A stretch of 61,743 nucleotides of DNA from an uncultured Bacteroidales bacterium (GTDB lineage Bacteria > Bacteroidota > Bacteroidia > Bacteroidales > FEN-979): assembly GCA_903877385.1 (NCBI GenBank), contig CAIRDP010000057.1:1-61743 (forward strand), in the 5' to 3' direction. The notes under the pieces are model-generated. The model worked only from the letters and a program-made list of their open reading frames with translations. It was not told where the DNA came from and did no database searches. The translations under genes and the position numbers were made by a program. Positions within the stretch are counted from its first letter, which is position 1. Each line of letters opens with the position of its first letter. Shown one piece after another: positions 1 to 8,088 of this stretch.

Positions 1-149
1 CGAAGTGCCCTATCCCGCATCCCGCATCCCGCATCGGCAACGCGAAGCGTTGCCCATCCCGCATCGGCGCGAAGTGCCCTATCCCGCATCCCGCATCCCG
101 CATCGGCAACGCGAAGCGTTGCCCATCCCGCATCGGCGCGCAGCGCCCT
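1..149. repeat. 69-bp tandem repeat, about 2.2 copies
   Basis: The unit begins CGAAGTGCCCTATCCCGCAT and recurs at 1, 70 and (partial, with changes) 139. Each unit contains three consecutive CATCCCG words and a short hairpin, GCAACGC-GAA-GCGTTGC. It lies directly upstream of lptG, and an open frame runs through it, but the resulting peptide is only the repeat translated. The GCATCCC word is shared with the palindrome at 4095-4136 and with an insert in hisS. Confidence 0.85.
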
Positions 150-223
150 CATCCTACCATTATTCCATCATCCTATACCGTACATCATACATCTTTAATA
201 TCTTTGCTCTGAGAATTTGCATT

Positions 224-1690
224 ATGAAGAAACTGGACTGGTTCATTCTTAAATCATACCTGGGACCTCTTGTCATGACATTCTTCATTGCCCTCTTCAT
301 TCTCCTGATGCAGTTTTTATGGAAGTATATCGATGACCTTGTTGGAAAGGGGCTCGAATGGTACGTCATTATGAAACTGCTGTTCTTCGCCTCATCCACG
401 TTTGTTCCCATGGCTCTTCCCCTGGCCATACTTTTGTCTTCGCTTATGACTTTCGGGAACCTGGGTGAACATTACGAACTGGTCACTATGAAAGCTGCAG
501 GGGTCAGTCTTTTCCGCATCATGCGATCGCTGGTCCTTGTATCGATACTGATCTCGGGGCTGGCATTTTATTTTTCAAACATCATCCTGCCGAAAGCAAA
601 CCTTAAATTTCTTTCCCTTCTCTTCGATGTGAGGGAAAAGAAACTTGCCTTTAACCTCAGGGAAGGTGTTTTTTACAATGGCATTGACGGATTCGTGATC
701 AGGGTCGGGAAAAAAGATGCCGACGGCAATACGATTCGCGACGTTATGGTGTATGACCACACCAAGCATATGGGAAATGTTTCAATGACCGTGGCCGAAT
801 GGGGCAAAATGGAACTTAGTGCCGATAAACGCTACCTGGTTTTTAAACTTAACAACGGGTATAATTATGAAGAGCGCATCGACCTGAGAAGGAATGAAAT
901 AACAAGACCTTTCCAAAGGACGAAATTCACTGAACAGTACCAGATGTTTGATCTTTCGGGCTTGCAGCTTACCCGCACCGACGAAAACCTGTTTAAAAAG
1001 AATTACGAGATGCTGAACATCCGTCAGCTCCAGTTCTCCATTGATTCGATACGGCAGGAACTTCAGCGGGAGCGAAAAATCGCCTCCGATAACATGTATA
1101 ACAATTTTGTGGCTCTCACCAGCCATGATTCTCTGGCCAGGCCTTATATGCAAAAACCCGCCGACTCTAAAACCCCTTCCAGGCCCAAGCCGTTTTTCGC
1201 ATCCAATGTTCTTGCCAGTTTTCCGCCCTCCGACCGTGCCGGCATTATCAATGCAGCATTCAATACTGCCACATCGGTGAAAGAAAATGTTAGTGTATCA
1301 GGCGATAATTTTGAAAACAAGGAAAAACTCGTTTACAAACACCTCATCGTTTACCATCAGAAATTCACTTTCTCGATTGCCTGTTTCCTGCTGTTTTTTA
1401 TCGGGGCCCCCCTGGGCGCCATTATCCGTAAAGGCGGCCTGGGGATGCCGGCGGTAATCTCGACCGTGTTCTTCATTCTTTACTGGGTTATTTCCTTTAC
1501 CGGTGAAAAGTATGCCGCTGAAGGACAGTTGCCGGTTTGGGAGGGAATGTGGCTGGCATCGGCAGTGCTTCTGCCAATAGGTGTTTTTCTCACCCGAAAA
1601 GCAACCAACGACGCCTCCCTGCTTGATGTTGACAGCTGGATCAAGCTCTTCCAGAAGATATTCCACATAAAAACAGAACAGGGCTTATGA
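224..1690 (+). CDS. lptG: LptF/LptG family LPS export permease
   Basis: This is an inner-membrane permease of the LptF/LptG (YjgP/YjgQ) family, which with LptB forms the ABC transporter that extracts lipopolysaccharide from the inner membrane. The N-terminus (MKKLDWFILKSYLGPLVMTF) and the first transmembrane helices are typical. A periplasmic jellyroll region follows, and three hydrophobic helices lie near the C-terminus around HQKFTFSIACFLLFFIGAPL. The ATG at 224 was chosen because the frame upstream only translates the tandem repeat. At 488 residues it is longer than E. coli LptG (about 360), as is usual in Bacteroidota. Its stop overlaps the next start (ATGA). An LptB homologue is at 31971. 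LptF versus LptG identity is not settled by sequence alone. Confidence 0.88.
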   Translation: MKKLDWFILKSYLGPLVMTFFIALFILLMQFLWKYIDDLVGKGLEWYVIMKLLFFASSTFVPMALPLAILLSSLMTFGNLGEHYELVTMKAAGVSLFRIMRSLVLVSILISGLAFYFSNIILPKANLKFLSLLFDVREKKLAFNLREGVFYNGIDGFVIRVGKKDADGNTIRDVMVYDHTKHMGNVSMTVAEWGKMELSADKRYLVFKLNNGYNYEERIDLRRNEITRPFQRTKFTEQYQMFDLSGLQLTRTDENLFKKNYEMLNIRQLQFSIDSIRQELQRERKIASDNMYNNFVALTSHDSLARPYMQKPADSKTPSRPKPFFASNVLASFPPSDRAGIINAAFNTATSVKENVSVSGDNFENKEKLVYKHLIVYHQKFTFSIACFLLFFIGAPLGAIIRKGGLGMPAVISTVFFILYWVISFTGEKYAAEGQLPVWEGMWLASAVLLPIGVFLTRKATNDASLLDVDSWIKLFQKIFHIKTEQGL

Positions 1691-2883
1691 GGATATTATT
1701 CCTTTGTAATAAATCGCCCTGGCCATCCAAAGAAGGCGGTCCCATTGCAATGAATATGCTTATCGAAGGGATGATCGAAGCAGGGCATAAAGTCAAGGTT
1801 CTTGCCGTCAATTCATTTAAATATAATATCAGGGCGGATGACATCCCCCCGGAATACTGTCTGAAGACCGGTATCGAGCTGATCGACGTCGACCTCAGGG
1901 TCAAGGTATTGCCGGCTTTTCTCAACCTTTTCACCAGGAATTCCTATCATATTGAACGCTTCATCTCAGATTCATTCGCCTGCCGACTGAAGGAAGTACT
2001 GCAGGAATCGGATTACGATATCGTTCAGCTTGAAATACTGATGATGGCTTCGTATATCGACCTCATCCGCAGTCATTCAAAAGCAAAGATCGTTTTGAGA
2101 GCCCACAACATCGAACACCTGATCTGGGAAAGGGTGGCCGCAAACTCATCCAATCCTTTTAAAAAGTGGTATATCAACCACCTGGCAAAAACCCTGAAAA
2201 CGTTCGAAATCAGGGTCCCCGCCCTTGTTGACGGGATAGCTGCGATCACAGGGAAAGATGCTGAATTTTTCCGTTCCATCACATCCAAACCCGTGATTTC
2301 CATCCCATTCGGCATCAATCCTGCCGATTACCCGGTAAGGGAAGCAGCAAACAACTATCCTACCATATTTATAATAGGCGCCATGAACTGGATCCCGAAC
2401 CAGGAAGGGGTTCGCTGGTTTTTACAGAATGTATGGACCGACCTGCATAAGAAATATCCCGGGCTCAGGTTTCATATTGCGGGGCGTGAAATGCCGGCAT
2501 GGATGAAAGAACTATCCCTGGCCAATGTTCTTGTTGAAGGCGAGGTTGAAAATGCTTCGGATTTCTATGCAGCCAACGATATCATGATAGTGCCTCTGTT
2601 TTCGGGCAGCGGCATCCGCATCAAGATCATCGAAGCCATGGCCTGGGGGAAGACGGTCATATCCACTTCCCTCGGAGCCGAAGGCATTGAATATACCCGG
2701 GGGGAGAACCTGCTTATTGCCGACCTTGCCTGCGAATTCTTCGAAATGATATCGGTTTGCGTTGAACATCCCGAACTCATCCGTAAAACGGGTATAAATG
2801 CCCGCAGGCTTGCCGAGTCGAAGTATGACCGTAAAAATATCATAGCAAAACTCGAAGCTTTTTATAAGAACCTGACCGCTTAA
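1687..2883 (+). CDS. Glycosyltransferase, GT4-like
   Basis: This is a GT-B fold glycosyltransferase of the GT4 type, 398 residues. The N-terminus MRILFLCNKSPWPSKEGGP is the usual first beta-strand plus glycine-rich loop. The C-terminal half carries the family nucleotide-sugar region with SGSGIRIKIIEAMAWGKTVI, matching the E-x7-E area. No signal peptide or membrane segment is seen, so it probably acts on the cytoplasmic face on a lipid-linked or cell-surface glycan. It overlaps lptG by 4 bp and is followed by a second glycosyltransferase, suggesting an envelope-glycan operon. Donor and acceptor cannot be told from the sequence. Confidence 0.85.
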   Translation: MRILFLCNKSPWPSKEGGPIAMNMLIEGMIEAGHKVKVLAVNSFKYNIRADDIPPEYCLKTGIELIDVDLRVKVLPAFLNLFTRNSYHIERFISDSFACRLKEVLQESDYDIVQLEILMMASYIDLIRSHSKAKIVLRAHNIEHLIWERVAANSSNPFKKWYINHLAKTLKTFEIRVPALVDGIAAITGKDAEFFRSITSKPVISIPFGINPADYPVREAANNYPTIFIIGAMNWIPNQEGVRWFLQNVWTDLHKKYPGLRFHIAGREMPAWMKELSLANVLVEGEVENASDFYAANDIMIVPLFSGSGIRIKIIEAMAWGKTVISTSLGAEGIEYTRGENLLIADLACEFFEMISVCVEHPELIRKTGINARRLAESKYDRKNIIAKLEAFYKNLTA

Positions 2884-2921
2884 TCAGGATTTTCCTATTT
2901 TTGTCCTCCACAGACTTACTC

Positions 2922-4094
2922 ATGAGAATATTTATTCTGCTTCCCCGCGTGCCTTATCCTACCGAAAAGGGTGATAAACTCAGGGCATTCCACCAGATAA
3001 AACAACTTTCGCGTCACAACGAGATCATTTTATGCTGCCTCAACGACACAGTGCTTCATAAGGACGCCCTTCATGTGCTGAATAAATATGTAAAGGCTAT
3101 CCATGTGATTTCCCTTAATAAATTCAGCATACTGCTGAATATCGTCATTGCTTTGTTCAGCGGCAGACCGATGCAGGTTGGATATTTTTACAACCCTGCC
3201 GCCAAGAGGCAGATCCTGAAGCTTATTAAACAATACAAGCCCGATCATATCTTTTGCCAGCTGATACGTGTTGCAGAATATGTAAAGGACCTCCCTGTCC
3301 CGAAGACCATTGACTACCAGGATGTTTTTTCAAAGGGCATCGACCGGCGGATCGTTCTTTCGCCTTTTTTCCTAAAACCCTTTCTGAAGATTGAGCACCG
3401 CCGGCTGCAGAATTATGAGCGAATGGTGTTTGATTGTTTCGACAATAAAATTATCATCTCGGAACCCGACAGGGATCTTATCCCCCATCCCGAACGCGAC
3501 AAGATCGTAGTTGTAGCAAACGGTGTGGATACCGATTTTTTCACCCCTATGGTGAGGGAGAAAAAGTATGACCTGGTTTTTACAGGCAATATGGGTTATC
3601 CGCCGAATATTAACAGCGCCGAATACCTGGTAAACCAGATCATGCCTAAGCTTCTCGGGCTAAAACATGATCTTCACCTGCTTCTTGCCGGGTCCAACCC
3701 GAATATCCGGGTGATGGTCCTGAAATCGAATAATGTTGATGTCAGCGGCTGGGTGCCCGACATGAGGGAGTGCTATGCAGGGGCAAAAGTTTTTATCGCC
3801 CCGATGCAGATCGGCACAGGTCTGCAGAACAAGCTTCTTGAAGCTATGGCCATGCAGATCCCCTGCATAACTTCGCCCCTGGCCTTCCAGGCTCTGAATG
3901 CAAAACAGGGCGAGGATATACTGGTTGCCGAAACTCCCGACGAGTATGTGAAACATATACTGTTCCTCCTGGGCAATCCTGATAAAGCCTGGGAGATAGG
4001 CCTCAACGGCTGCCGTTTTGTTCATGACAACTTCAGCTGGGAGCGTGAAACAGCGAAGATTGAGGCATTATTAGAGAAACCAAAACAGGTGTAA
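2922..4094 (+). CDS. Glycosyltransferase, GT4-like (TIGR03087-type)
   Basis: Second glycosyltransferase, 390 residues from the ATG at 2922; an upstream in-frame TTG at 2901 would add seven residues, but the family N-terminus MRIFILLPRVPYPTEKGDK argues for 2922. The PYPTEKGDKLRAFHQ motif resembles sugar transferases found in exopolysaccharide systems associated with PEP-CTERM/EpsH loci. The C-terminal domain has GTGLQNKLLEAMAMQIPCIT, the GT4 nucleotide-sugar site. It starts 38 bp after the previous glycosyltransferase, so the two probably act in one pathway. No export or membrane signal is visible. The substrate is unknown. Confidence 0.84.
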   Translation: MRIFILLPRVPYPTEKGDKLRAFHQIKQLSRHNEIILCCLNDTVLHKDALHVLNKYVKAIHVISLNKFSILLNIVIALFSGRPMQVGYFYNPAAKRQILKLIKQYKPDHIFCQLIRVAEYVKDLPVPKTIDYQDVFSKGIDRRIVLSPFFLKPFLKIEHRRLQNYERMVFDCFDNKIIISEPDRDLIPHPERDKIVVVANGVDTDFFTPMVREKKYDLVFTGNMGYPPNINSAEYLVNQIMPKLLGLKHDLHLLLAGSNPNIRVMVLKSNNVDVSGWVPDMRECYAGAKVFIAPMQIGTGLQNKLLEAMAMQIPCITSPLAFQALNAKQGEDILVAETPDEYVKHILFLLGNPDKAWEIGLNGCRFVHDNFSWERETAKIEALLEKPKQV

Positions 4095-4136
4095 GATGCA
4101 GGATGCAGGATATCTTGCATCCCGCATCCTGCATCC
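4095..4136. repeat. Palindromic intergenic repeat, GCATCC-word family
   Basis: GATGCAGGATGCAGGATATC is followed by an inverted arm (TTGCATCCCGCATCCTGCATCC region). The word ATGCAGG is iterated in one arm and its complement in the other. It sits between a glycosyltransferase stop and the ettA start and could form a hairpin. Related sequence occurs at 1-149 and inside hisS at 6719-6789. Confidence 0.75.
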
Positions 4137-4150
4137 AAATCTTATCCGAT

Positions 4151-5827
4151 ATGAGCGACGATAAAAAAATAATATTCTCGATGGTGGGTGTGAGCAAGAT
4201 ATTTCCACCCCATAAACAGGTGCTTAAAAACATCTACCTTTCGTTCTTCTACGGCGCCAAAATCGGGATCATCGGGCTGAACGGCTCAGGGAAATCCACT
4301 CTGCTTAAAATCATTGCAGGCATTGAGAAATCATTCCAGGGAGAAGTAGTTTTTTCACAGGGCTATTCTGTAGGATTCCTCGAACAGGAACCCCTCATCG
4401 ACGAGAAAAAGACTGTGAGGCAGGTTGTGGAGGAAGGGGTTCATGAAGTGGTGAACCTTTTAAAAGAATATGAAGCCGTGAACCTGAAATTTTCGGAGCC
4501 CATGGATGATGAGGCAATGAATAAACTCATTGCAAGGCAGGGTGAGCTTACCGAACTTCTCGATCATCATAATGCCTGGGAACTTGACAGCAAGCTTGAA
4601 AGGGCCATGGATGCTTTGCGCTGCCCCGAAGAGAACATGCCGGTTAACGTGCTTTCGGGCGGGGAACGCCGCAGAGTGGCCTTATGCCGTTTGCTGCTCC
4701 AGGAGCCCGACATCCTCCTTCTCGACGAACCTACAAACCACCTTGACGCCGAATCTATCCAATGGCTTGAACAACATCTGCAGCAATATAAGGGAACCGT
4801 AATAGCAATCACCCACGACCGGTACTTTCTTGATAATGTAGCAGGATGGATACTGGAGCTTGACCGGGGCGAGGGGATCCCCTGGCAGGGAAATTACTCT
4901 TCCTGGCTGGATCAGAAGTCGAAGCGGCTGCAGATGGAAGAAAAGCAGGAAAGCCGCCGGCGAAAGACACTGGAGCGCGAGCTCGACTGGGTGAGGATGT
5001 CGGCCAAAGCCCGACAGGCAAAGGGTAAAGCCCGTTTAAGCGCTTACGAGAAACTCCTCAATGAGGATGTGAAAGAAAAGGAAGAACGACTTGAATTATA
5101 CATTCCCAACGGGCCCAGGCTCGGGAACCTGGTGATAGAAGCGAACGGGGTTTCAAAATCTTTTGGTGATAAACTTCTATACGAAAACCTGAGCTTCGCT
5201 TTGCCACCTGCAGGTATTGTGGGTATCATTGGTCCGAACGGGGCAGGGAAAACCACGCTTTTCAGGCTCATCATGGGAAGCGAGAAACCCGAAAAAGGCG
5301 ATTTCAGGATAGGGGAAACAGTAAAACTTGCTTATGTTGACCAGGCCCATACCGCCATTAACCCTGAAAAAACAGTGTACCAGGTCATCTCCAACGACAG
5401 TGAGACCATAGTTTTAGGCGGAAGATCAATGAATGCAAGAGCCTATGTTGCCCGTTTTAACTTCACCGGGGCCGACCAGGAGAAAAAATGCGGGGTGTTG
5501 TCGGGGGGTGAAAGAAACCGTCTTCACCTTGCCCTGACCCTGAAAGAAGAAGCCAATGTTCTGCTGCTCGATGAGCCTACAAACGACATTGACGTAAATA
5601 CGCTGAGGGCCCTCGAGGAAGGCCTTGATAATTTTGCAGGCTGCGCGGTGATCATCTCCCATGACCGCTGGTTCCTCGACCGTGTTGCGACACATATTCT
5701 TTCGTTCGAAGGAGATTCCCAGGTTTATTTCTTTGAAGGTTCCTATTCCGATTACGAGGAAAACAAGAAAAAACGCCTGGGCGACGAAGCGCCTAAGCGG
5801 ATCAAGTATAAGAAGCTGAAAGCATAA
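4151..5827 (+). CDS. ettA: Energy-dependent translational throttle protein EttA
   Basis: This is an ABC-F protein with two ATPase domains and no membrane part; EttA binds the ribosomal E site and gates the first elongation step according to the ATP/ADP ratio. Walker A motifs are GLNGSGKST and GPNGAGKTT; signatures LSGGERRR and LSGGERNR; Walker B ILLLDEPTNHLD and VLLLDEPTNDID. The linker is rich in Arg/Lys (SRRRKTLERELDWVRM), as in EttA. From the ATG at 4151 the length is 558, close to E. coli EttA (555). The longer open frame from 4103 only adds residues encoded by the GCATCC palindrome, so it was rejected as the start. Confidence 0.93.
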   Translation: MSDDKKIIFSMVGVSKIFPPHKQVLKNIYLSFFYGAKIGIIGLNGSGKSTLLKIIAGIEKSFQGEVVFSQGYSVGFLEQEPLIDEKKTVRQVVEEGVHEVVNLLKEYEAVNLKFSEPMDDEAMNKLIARQGELTELLDHHNAWELDSKLERAMDALRCPEENMPVNVLSGGERRRVALCRLLLQEPDILLLDEPTNHLDAESIQWLEQHLQQYKGTVIAITHDRYFLDNVAGWILELDRGEGIPWQGNYSSWLDQKSKRLQMEEKQESRRRKTLERELDWVRMSAKARQAKGKARLSAYEKLLNEDVKEKEERLELYIPNGPRLGNLVIEANGVSKSFGDKLLYENLSFALPPAGIVGIIGPNGAGKTTLFRLIMGSEKPEKGDFRIGETVKLAYVDQAHTAINPEKTVYQVISNDSETIVLGGRSMNARAYVARFNFTGADQEKKCGVLSGGERNRLHLALTLKEEANVLLLDEPTNDIDVNTLRALEEGLDNFAGCAVIISHDRWFLDRVATHILSFEGDSQVYFFEGSYSDYEENKKKRLGDEAPKRIKYKKLKA

Positions 5828-5829
5828 TA

Positions 5830-5851
5830 AATGTACCATGTACCATGTACA
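5830..5851. repeat. ACCATGTAC-word repeat, single arm
   Basis: ATGTACCATGTACCATGTAC lies between the ettA stop and the cupin gene. The same word is found at 7976-8048, 38751-38816 and 50387-50418. Only one arm is present here. Confidence 0.75.
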
Positions 5852-5860
5852 TCTCCTGTT

Positions 5861-6346
5861 ATGATCCTTATAAATAAGAACCTTCTTGATTCCGTATCTT
5901 CTGAGGCCAGTTCAGTTCCAAGGAAACGGAAAAATTTTAATTTCCATAAGGAGTATTCCGACACACTCCAGAGACTGCTCAACGCCATGGAGCCTATGAG
6001 CTATATACAGCCGCATAAGCACCAGGATCCGGACAAGCGTGAGGTTTTCATCGCGCTCAGGGGCCGGATTTTGGTTGTGGAATTTGATGAAAACGGGGGG
6101 ATCAGCGACCATATCATCCTCGACCCACTGAAAGGAGTTTACGGGGCCGAGATCCCTGAACGGACGTTTCACACCATTGTTTCACTCGAAGACGGCAGTG
6201 TGGCCTATGAAGTAAAGGATGGTCCCTACAGCCCGATAGATGATAAGAATTTTGCCGGCTGGGCTCCGCGTGAAGGTTCCCCCCATGCATCTTCTTACCT
6301 GGAAGCCCTGCTCAAACAACTGCATGTCGTGATCCCTGAACCCTAG
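5861..6346 (+). CDS. WbuC family cupin-fold metalloprotein
   Basis: A 161-residue single-domain cupin of the WbuC type, usually found near polysaccharide biosynthesis genes. The cupin motif includes SYIQPHKHQDPDKREVFIAL, with the His-x-His pair and later Glu that bind metal, then RGRILVVEFDENG and the second-motif region around ERTFHTIVSLE. ATG 5861 gives the family N-terminus; the upstream ATG at 5831 lies inside the ACCATGTAC repeat. It follows ettA and the two glycosyltransferases. Its exact reaction is not established for the family. Confidence 0.85.
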   Translation: MILINKNLLDSVSSEASSVPRKRKNFNFHKEYSDTLQRLLNAMEPMSYIQPHKHQDPDKREVFIALRGRILVVEFDENGGISDHIILDPLKGVYGAEIPERTFHTIVSLEDGSVAYEVKDGPYSPIDDKNFAGWAPREGSPHASSYLEALLKQLHVVIPEP

Positions 6347-6465
6347 GTCGTGATCCGTTTTTAGCGAAACCAAAATGAGCATTTAAACGGAATCAGCAAT
6401 CGATACGAATATGTTTGAATCCTGAACCCTTATCCGTGACCCGGATCACGATTCACGGATTTTCA

Positions 6466-6473
6466 TATCTTTG
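6466..6473 (+). promoter_or_regulatory. -7 promoter element of hisS
   Basis: TATCTTTG matches the Bacteroidota -7 consensus TAnnTTTG and lies 15 bp before the hisS ATG. No good -33 TTTG is seen at the expected distance. Confidence 0.55.
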
Positions 6474-6488
6474 CACAAACGACTTTGA

Positions 6489-7898
6489 ATGTCAGTGCAA
6501 AAACCTTCTATCCCTAAAGGAACACGTGATTTTACTCCGGCCGAAATGGTTCGCCGGAACTATATTTTTAATATCATACGTTCAGTTTTTGAAACTTATG
6601 GCTACCTCCCCGTTGAAACTCCGGCTATGGAGAACCTTTCAACCCTTATGGGGAAATACGGGGAAGAAGGGGATAAACTGCTTTTTAAGATTCTGAATTC
6701 TGGGAATTACCTGGAAGGGATGCAGGATCAACAGCCCGGAAGCAATAATAACGGGAACCCTGTTTCGGGTATAGCATCCCGCATCCCTGATCTTACATCT
6801 TTTACACGTCACATTTCCGAGAAGGGGCTGCGCTATGACCTTACCGTTCCCTTTGCCCGTTTCGTGGTACAACATCAGAACGAACTGGTATTCCCTTTCA
6901 AACGTTACCAGATCCAGCCTGTGTGGCGTGCCGACAGGCCGCAGAAAGGCCGTTACAGGGAATTTTTCCAGTGTGATGTTGATGTGATTGGCAGCCCTTC
7001 GTTACTGTATGAGCTTGAACTGATCCAGATCATAGATGATGTATTTTCCCGCCTGGGCATTGAAACCACCACTGTTTTCAACAACCGTAAAATCCTTGCA
7101 GGTATTGCCGAGGCAATCGGGGCTCCCGAAAAGCTGACCGACATTACCGTGGCAATAGACAAGCTTGACAAGACCGGCCTGGAAAAAGTATGCCTGGAGC
7201 TGAACGAAAGAGGCCTCAGTGATTCCGCCATTGCTGCCTTACAGCCAGTATTATTGATGGAAGGCAGGATAAGCGATAAGATTACTATACTCGAGAAATT
7301 ATTTCAAAATTCCGAAACTGGGAATAAAGGAATAGCGGAGCTGAAACAGCTGCTGGGTTTGATCAAAGATCTGAGCCTTAGTAACAAATGGAATTTTGAT
7401 GTAAGGCTTGCCCGGGGTCTCAACTATTATACCGGGACCATCATAGAGGTTAAGGCCAATGATGTTTCCATGGGAAGCATCTGCGGGGGAGGCCGTTACG
7501 ACGACCTCACCGGCATCTTCGGCCTCCCGGGTGTTTCGGGGGTAGGTATATCTTTTGGAGCCGACCGGATTTATGATGTGATGAATGAGCTGAATAAATT
7601 TCCTGATACTATACTGCATACGACAAAAGTATTGTTTGCCAACTTCGGTACTGAAGAAGAAAAATTCTCACTTAAGCTGTTAAGCGATATCAGGAAGGAA
7701 GGGATAGCATCGGAAATTTATCCGGATTCCTCCAAACTTAAGAAGCAGTTGGAGTATGCCAGCCGTAAGCAGATCCCTTTTGTGGTTCTGATCGGAAAAG
7801 ATGAGATGGAAAATGGCCTGCTTACTGTAAAGGACCTTGCAAGCGGGGAGCAAAGCCGGATGAGCAGGGAAGAATTCATCAGCAAGCTAAAAAAATAA
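6489..7898 (+). CDS. hisS: Histidyl-tRNA synthetase
   Basis: Class II aminoacyl-tRNA synthetase that charges tRNA-His. Seen: the N-terminal PKGTRDFTP motif, motif 2 around [19 protein letters not shown], the histidine-A/B regions [12 protein letters not shown] and GGGRYDDL, motif 3 with [11 protein letters not shown], and a C-terminal anticodon-binding domain (TKVLFANFG to EFISKLKK). The length, 469, is slightly above the usual 450-460 for this phylum. The excess lies around residues 78-102, where the linker reads [20 protein letters not shown] and is encoded by DNA resembling the GCATCC palindrome family. The frame and all catalytic motifs are intact. Confidence 0.96.
   Translation: MSVQKPSIPKGTRDFTPAEMVRRNYIFNIIRSVFETYGYLPVETPAMENLSTLMGKYGEEGDKLLFKILNSGNYLEGMQDQQPGSNNNGNPVSGIASRIPDLTSFTRHISEKGLRYDLTVPFARFVVQHQNELVFPFKRYQIQPVWRADRPQKGRYREFFQCDVDVIGSPSLLYELELIQIIDDVFSRLGIETTTVFNNRKILAGIAEAIGAPEKLTDITVAIDKLDKTGLEKVCLELNERGLSDSAIAALQPVLLMEGRISDKITILEKLFQNSETGNKGIAELKQLLGLIKDLSLSNKWNFDVRLARGLNYYTGTIIEVKANDVSMGSICGGGRYDDLTGIFGLPGVSGVGISFGADRIYDVMNELNKFPDTILHTTKVLFANFGTEEEKFSLKLLSDIRKEGIASEIYPDSSKLKKQLEYASRKQIPFVVLIGKDEMENGLLTVKDLASGEQSRMSREEFISKLKK
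6718..6790. repeat. GCATCC-word palindrome inside hisS
   Basis: GATGCAGGAT at 6719-6728 and GCATCCCGCATCCCTG at 6774-6789 form inverted arms of the same type as the intergenic repeat at 4095-4136. They are separated by about 45 bp with a small CCGGAAGC...GTTTCGGG inner pairing. The stretch is translated in frame as part of HisS. Confidence 0.6.
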
Positions 7899-7975
7899 TT
7901 TCATGGTAAAAAGGACATTCCGTATTTCGATTTTAGGTGCCCGTTCATGGGTGATTGGTTCAGAGTAAGGTAATT

Positions 7976-8048
7976 CCATGTACCATGTAGAATGTACAAA
8001 TAAGTGAATTTGTCATTTTTCATTTGTACATGGTAATTGGTACATTGT
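7976..8048. repeat. ACCATGTAC-word palindrome, two arms
   Basis: CCATGTACCATGTAGAATGT on the left and CATTTGTACATGGTAATTGG on the right form an imperfect inverted pair around an AT-rich centre (GTGAATTTGTCATTTTT). The copy at 38751-38816 has the same two-arm structure and a similar centre. It lies in the 190-bp gap between hisS and the ammonia-lyase gene; nothing else is recognised in that gap. Confidence 0.75.
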
Positions 8049-8088
8049 AAATATTTATCACTTTATCCATTCCTGAAAAATAAAATAT

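Noticed and set aside
1-149. CRISPR array
   Set aside because: Two adjacent 69-bp copies without spacers of differing sequence; it is a simple tandem repeat.
5-223. N-terminal extension of the lptG reading frame
   Set aside because: It only translates the 69-bp tandem repeat and has no family similarity; the LptG N-terminus begins at ATG 224.
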